From Vibrio pomeroyi (GTDB lineage: Bacteria > Pseudomonadota > Gammaproteobacteria > Enterobacterales > Vibrionaceae), in assembly GCF_024347595.1 (NCBI RefSeq), contig NZ_AP025506.1, forward strand, positions 1,426,001-1,490,000: DNA of 64,000 bases. The letters run 5' to 3'. Shown in pieces: positions 63,136 to 64,000 of the stretch (positions are counted from its first letter, which is position 1; each line of letters begins with the position of its first letter). The notes beneath the pieces were generated by a model. It did no database searches. It saw only the letters and a list, made by a program, of their open reading frames with translations, and was not told the DNA's origin. Position numbers and translations under genes: made by a program.

Positions 63136-64000
63136 ATGTTCAAGAAAACACTGATTGCCGCTTCTTTAGCTATGACAGCTGCTTACTCAATCGCTGCCCC
63201 AGCGCCCGTTAAAGAAACGGCACCAGTCGCTGCAGTAGCGCCTCAAGTTGTTGTCTTTAAGAACGTTAATGTTTTCAACGGAACTGAAAATAAACTGTAT
63301 AAGAACCACTCGGTTGTCGTCACAGATAACAAGATCACCGCTATCACCAAAGGCGAGGCTGATATTCCAGCAGATGCTCAAGTGATTGATGGTGAAGGTC
63401 GTACACTGATGCCAGCCTTAATTGATGCGCACATGCACTTAACCATTCCAAAAGGTTTGCTAGGTACTGATGATATGCGCTGGACAGAGATAGCTATCCA
63501 CGGCCAAGAGTTCGCAGAAATGTATCTAGATATGGGCTTCGGTACGATTCGTGATGTAGGTGGTGCTGATGGTTCATGGACTGATATGGAACGTGACGGT
63601 CGCTTAAAAGAAGTACCGCGTATTTACGCATCGGGCGCCCCAATTGCACCTATCGGTTCGCATGCCGATGTTGGTTTACAGTCTCGTCGTCTTACTGATT
63701 CACCACAGAACTTGGAAATCCTCAATATCATGAGTAACGCGAATGGTGTTGAAGAGATTAAAGAGCAAGCTCGATACAACTATCGTCAGGGGGCACAGTT
63801 CACTAAGGTGTTCCAATCGGGTGGTGTGTCTTCGAAGTTTGACCCATGGCAGTACAACTCTTATCTAGACGATGAGATGAAAGCCGCGGTGGCGATAGCA
63901 GAATCTTATGGTTCTTACGTTGCAACGCACGTGTATTCTGAGCAAGCGATGCATCAAGCGCTCGACCTAGGTGTGAAAACTCTAGAGCATGGCTTCATGT
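63136..64000 (+). CDS. Secreted metal-dependent amidohydrolase, 3' end cut off
   Basis: 288 codons before the window ends. Signal peptide ending SIAAPAPVK-like region, then amidohydrolase features: VVFKNVNVFNGTENKL, composite-domain strand NKITAITKG, metal-binding H-x-H in LIDAHMHLTIP, a probable carboxylated Lys in GAQFTKVFQSGG, and later His residues ATHVYSEQA and LEHGFM. Resembles imidazolonepropionase/prolidase-type amidohydrolases that are often exported in marine bacteria. Function beyond hydrolase unknown. Confidence 0.82.
   Translation, partial: MFKKTLIAASLAMTAAYSIAAPAPVKETAPVAAVAPQVVVFKNVNVFNGTENKLYKNHSVVVTDNKITAITKGEADIPADAQVIDGEGRTLMPALIDAHMHLTIPKGLLGTDDMRWTEIAIHGQEFAEMYLDMGFGTIRDVGGADGSWTDMERDGRLKEVPRIYASGAPIAPIGSHADVGLQSRRLTDSPQNLEILNIMSNANGVEEIKEQARYNYRQGAQFTKVFQSGGVSSKFDPWQYNSYLDDEMKAAVAIAESYGSYVATHVYSEQAMHQALDLGVKTLEHGFM

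Overview
The window looks like a chromosomal segment of a marine Vibrio, probably near the Splendidus clade. The evidence is protein-level resemblance of the housekeeping genes (tyrR, hrpA, pheS, pheT, folE/folX/folM), families I know mainly from Vibrionaceae (DUF2947-like, DUF3360-like), a ToxR/ToxS-style regulator pair, and mid-40s-looking GC. No species assignment is possible from sequence reading alone. There are no rRNA or tRNA genes, no CRISPR array, no integrase and no complete insertion sequence.

Layout. 1-4.3 kb: 3' part of ycjF, tyrR with TyrR-box-like operators, rimJ, a DUF2947-like gene and a small hypothetical. 4.4-10 kb (minus): a three-gene operon, DUF2760 membrane protein then two divergent Hsp70s. 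10.3-12.5 kb: a CHASE-GGDEF cyclase and a DEDDh exonuclease. 12.7-16 kb: cytochrome b561, a frameshifted monooxygenase-like gene, a secreted two-repeat protein and a ToxR/ToxS-like pair. 16-21 kb: TerB-like protein, a ~290 bp MITE-like structured element touching a PhoD-like phosphatase gene, an acidic-tail protein and an outer-membrane barrel. 21-27.4 kb: hrpA, a small porin-like protein, and a DnaT-like/lambda-P-like pair that overlap out of frame.

27.4-33.3 kb is the most coherent possible new system: a TetR regulator, an MMPL/RND inner-membrane exporter, a LolA-like periplasmic protein and an outer-membrane beta-barrel. Four matching 13-bp palindromes lie in front of the regulator and the exporter. 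It looks like a regulated trans-envelope lipid or hydrophobic-compound pathway.

33.4-38.3 kb: hemerythrin-GGDEF, then pheS-pheT. 38.3-40.1 kb: an A+T-rich OLD-type ATPase/Toprim gene directly behind pheT, a defence candidate. 40.4-47.6 kb: secreted hydrolase, MFS transporter behind a 24-codon leader ORF, DUF3360 permease, a Cu/Zn-type permease/thioredoxin/ECF-sigma operon, and an unknown gene behind a Fur-like box. 48-51.6 kb: patatin-like phospholipase and a folK-folX-folE-folM pterin operon. 52-55.3 kb: HAD phosphatase, an orphan MetQ behind MetJ boxes, and a Tat-type dienelactone hydrolase. 55.5-61.2 kb: accessory genes next to an Lrp-type regulator whose 3' end is duplicated 2.5 kb away, then a divergent PLP enzyme. 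61.3-64 kb: GNAT, AraC regulator, small unknown gene, and an amidohydrolase cut by the window end.

Five near-identical GGCCTCGC/GCGAGGCC hairpins serve as terminators across the window and look like a dispersed family.
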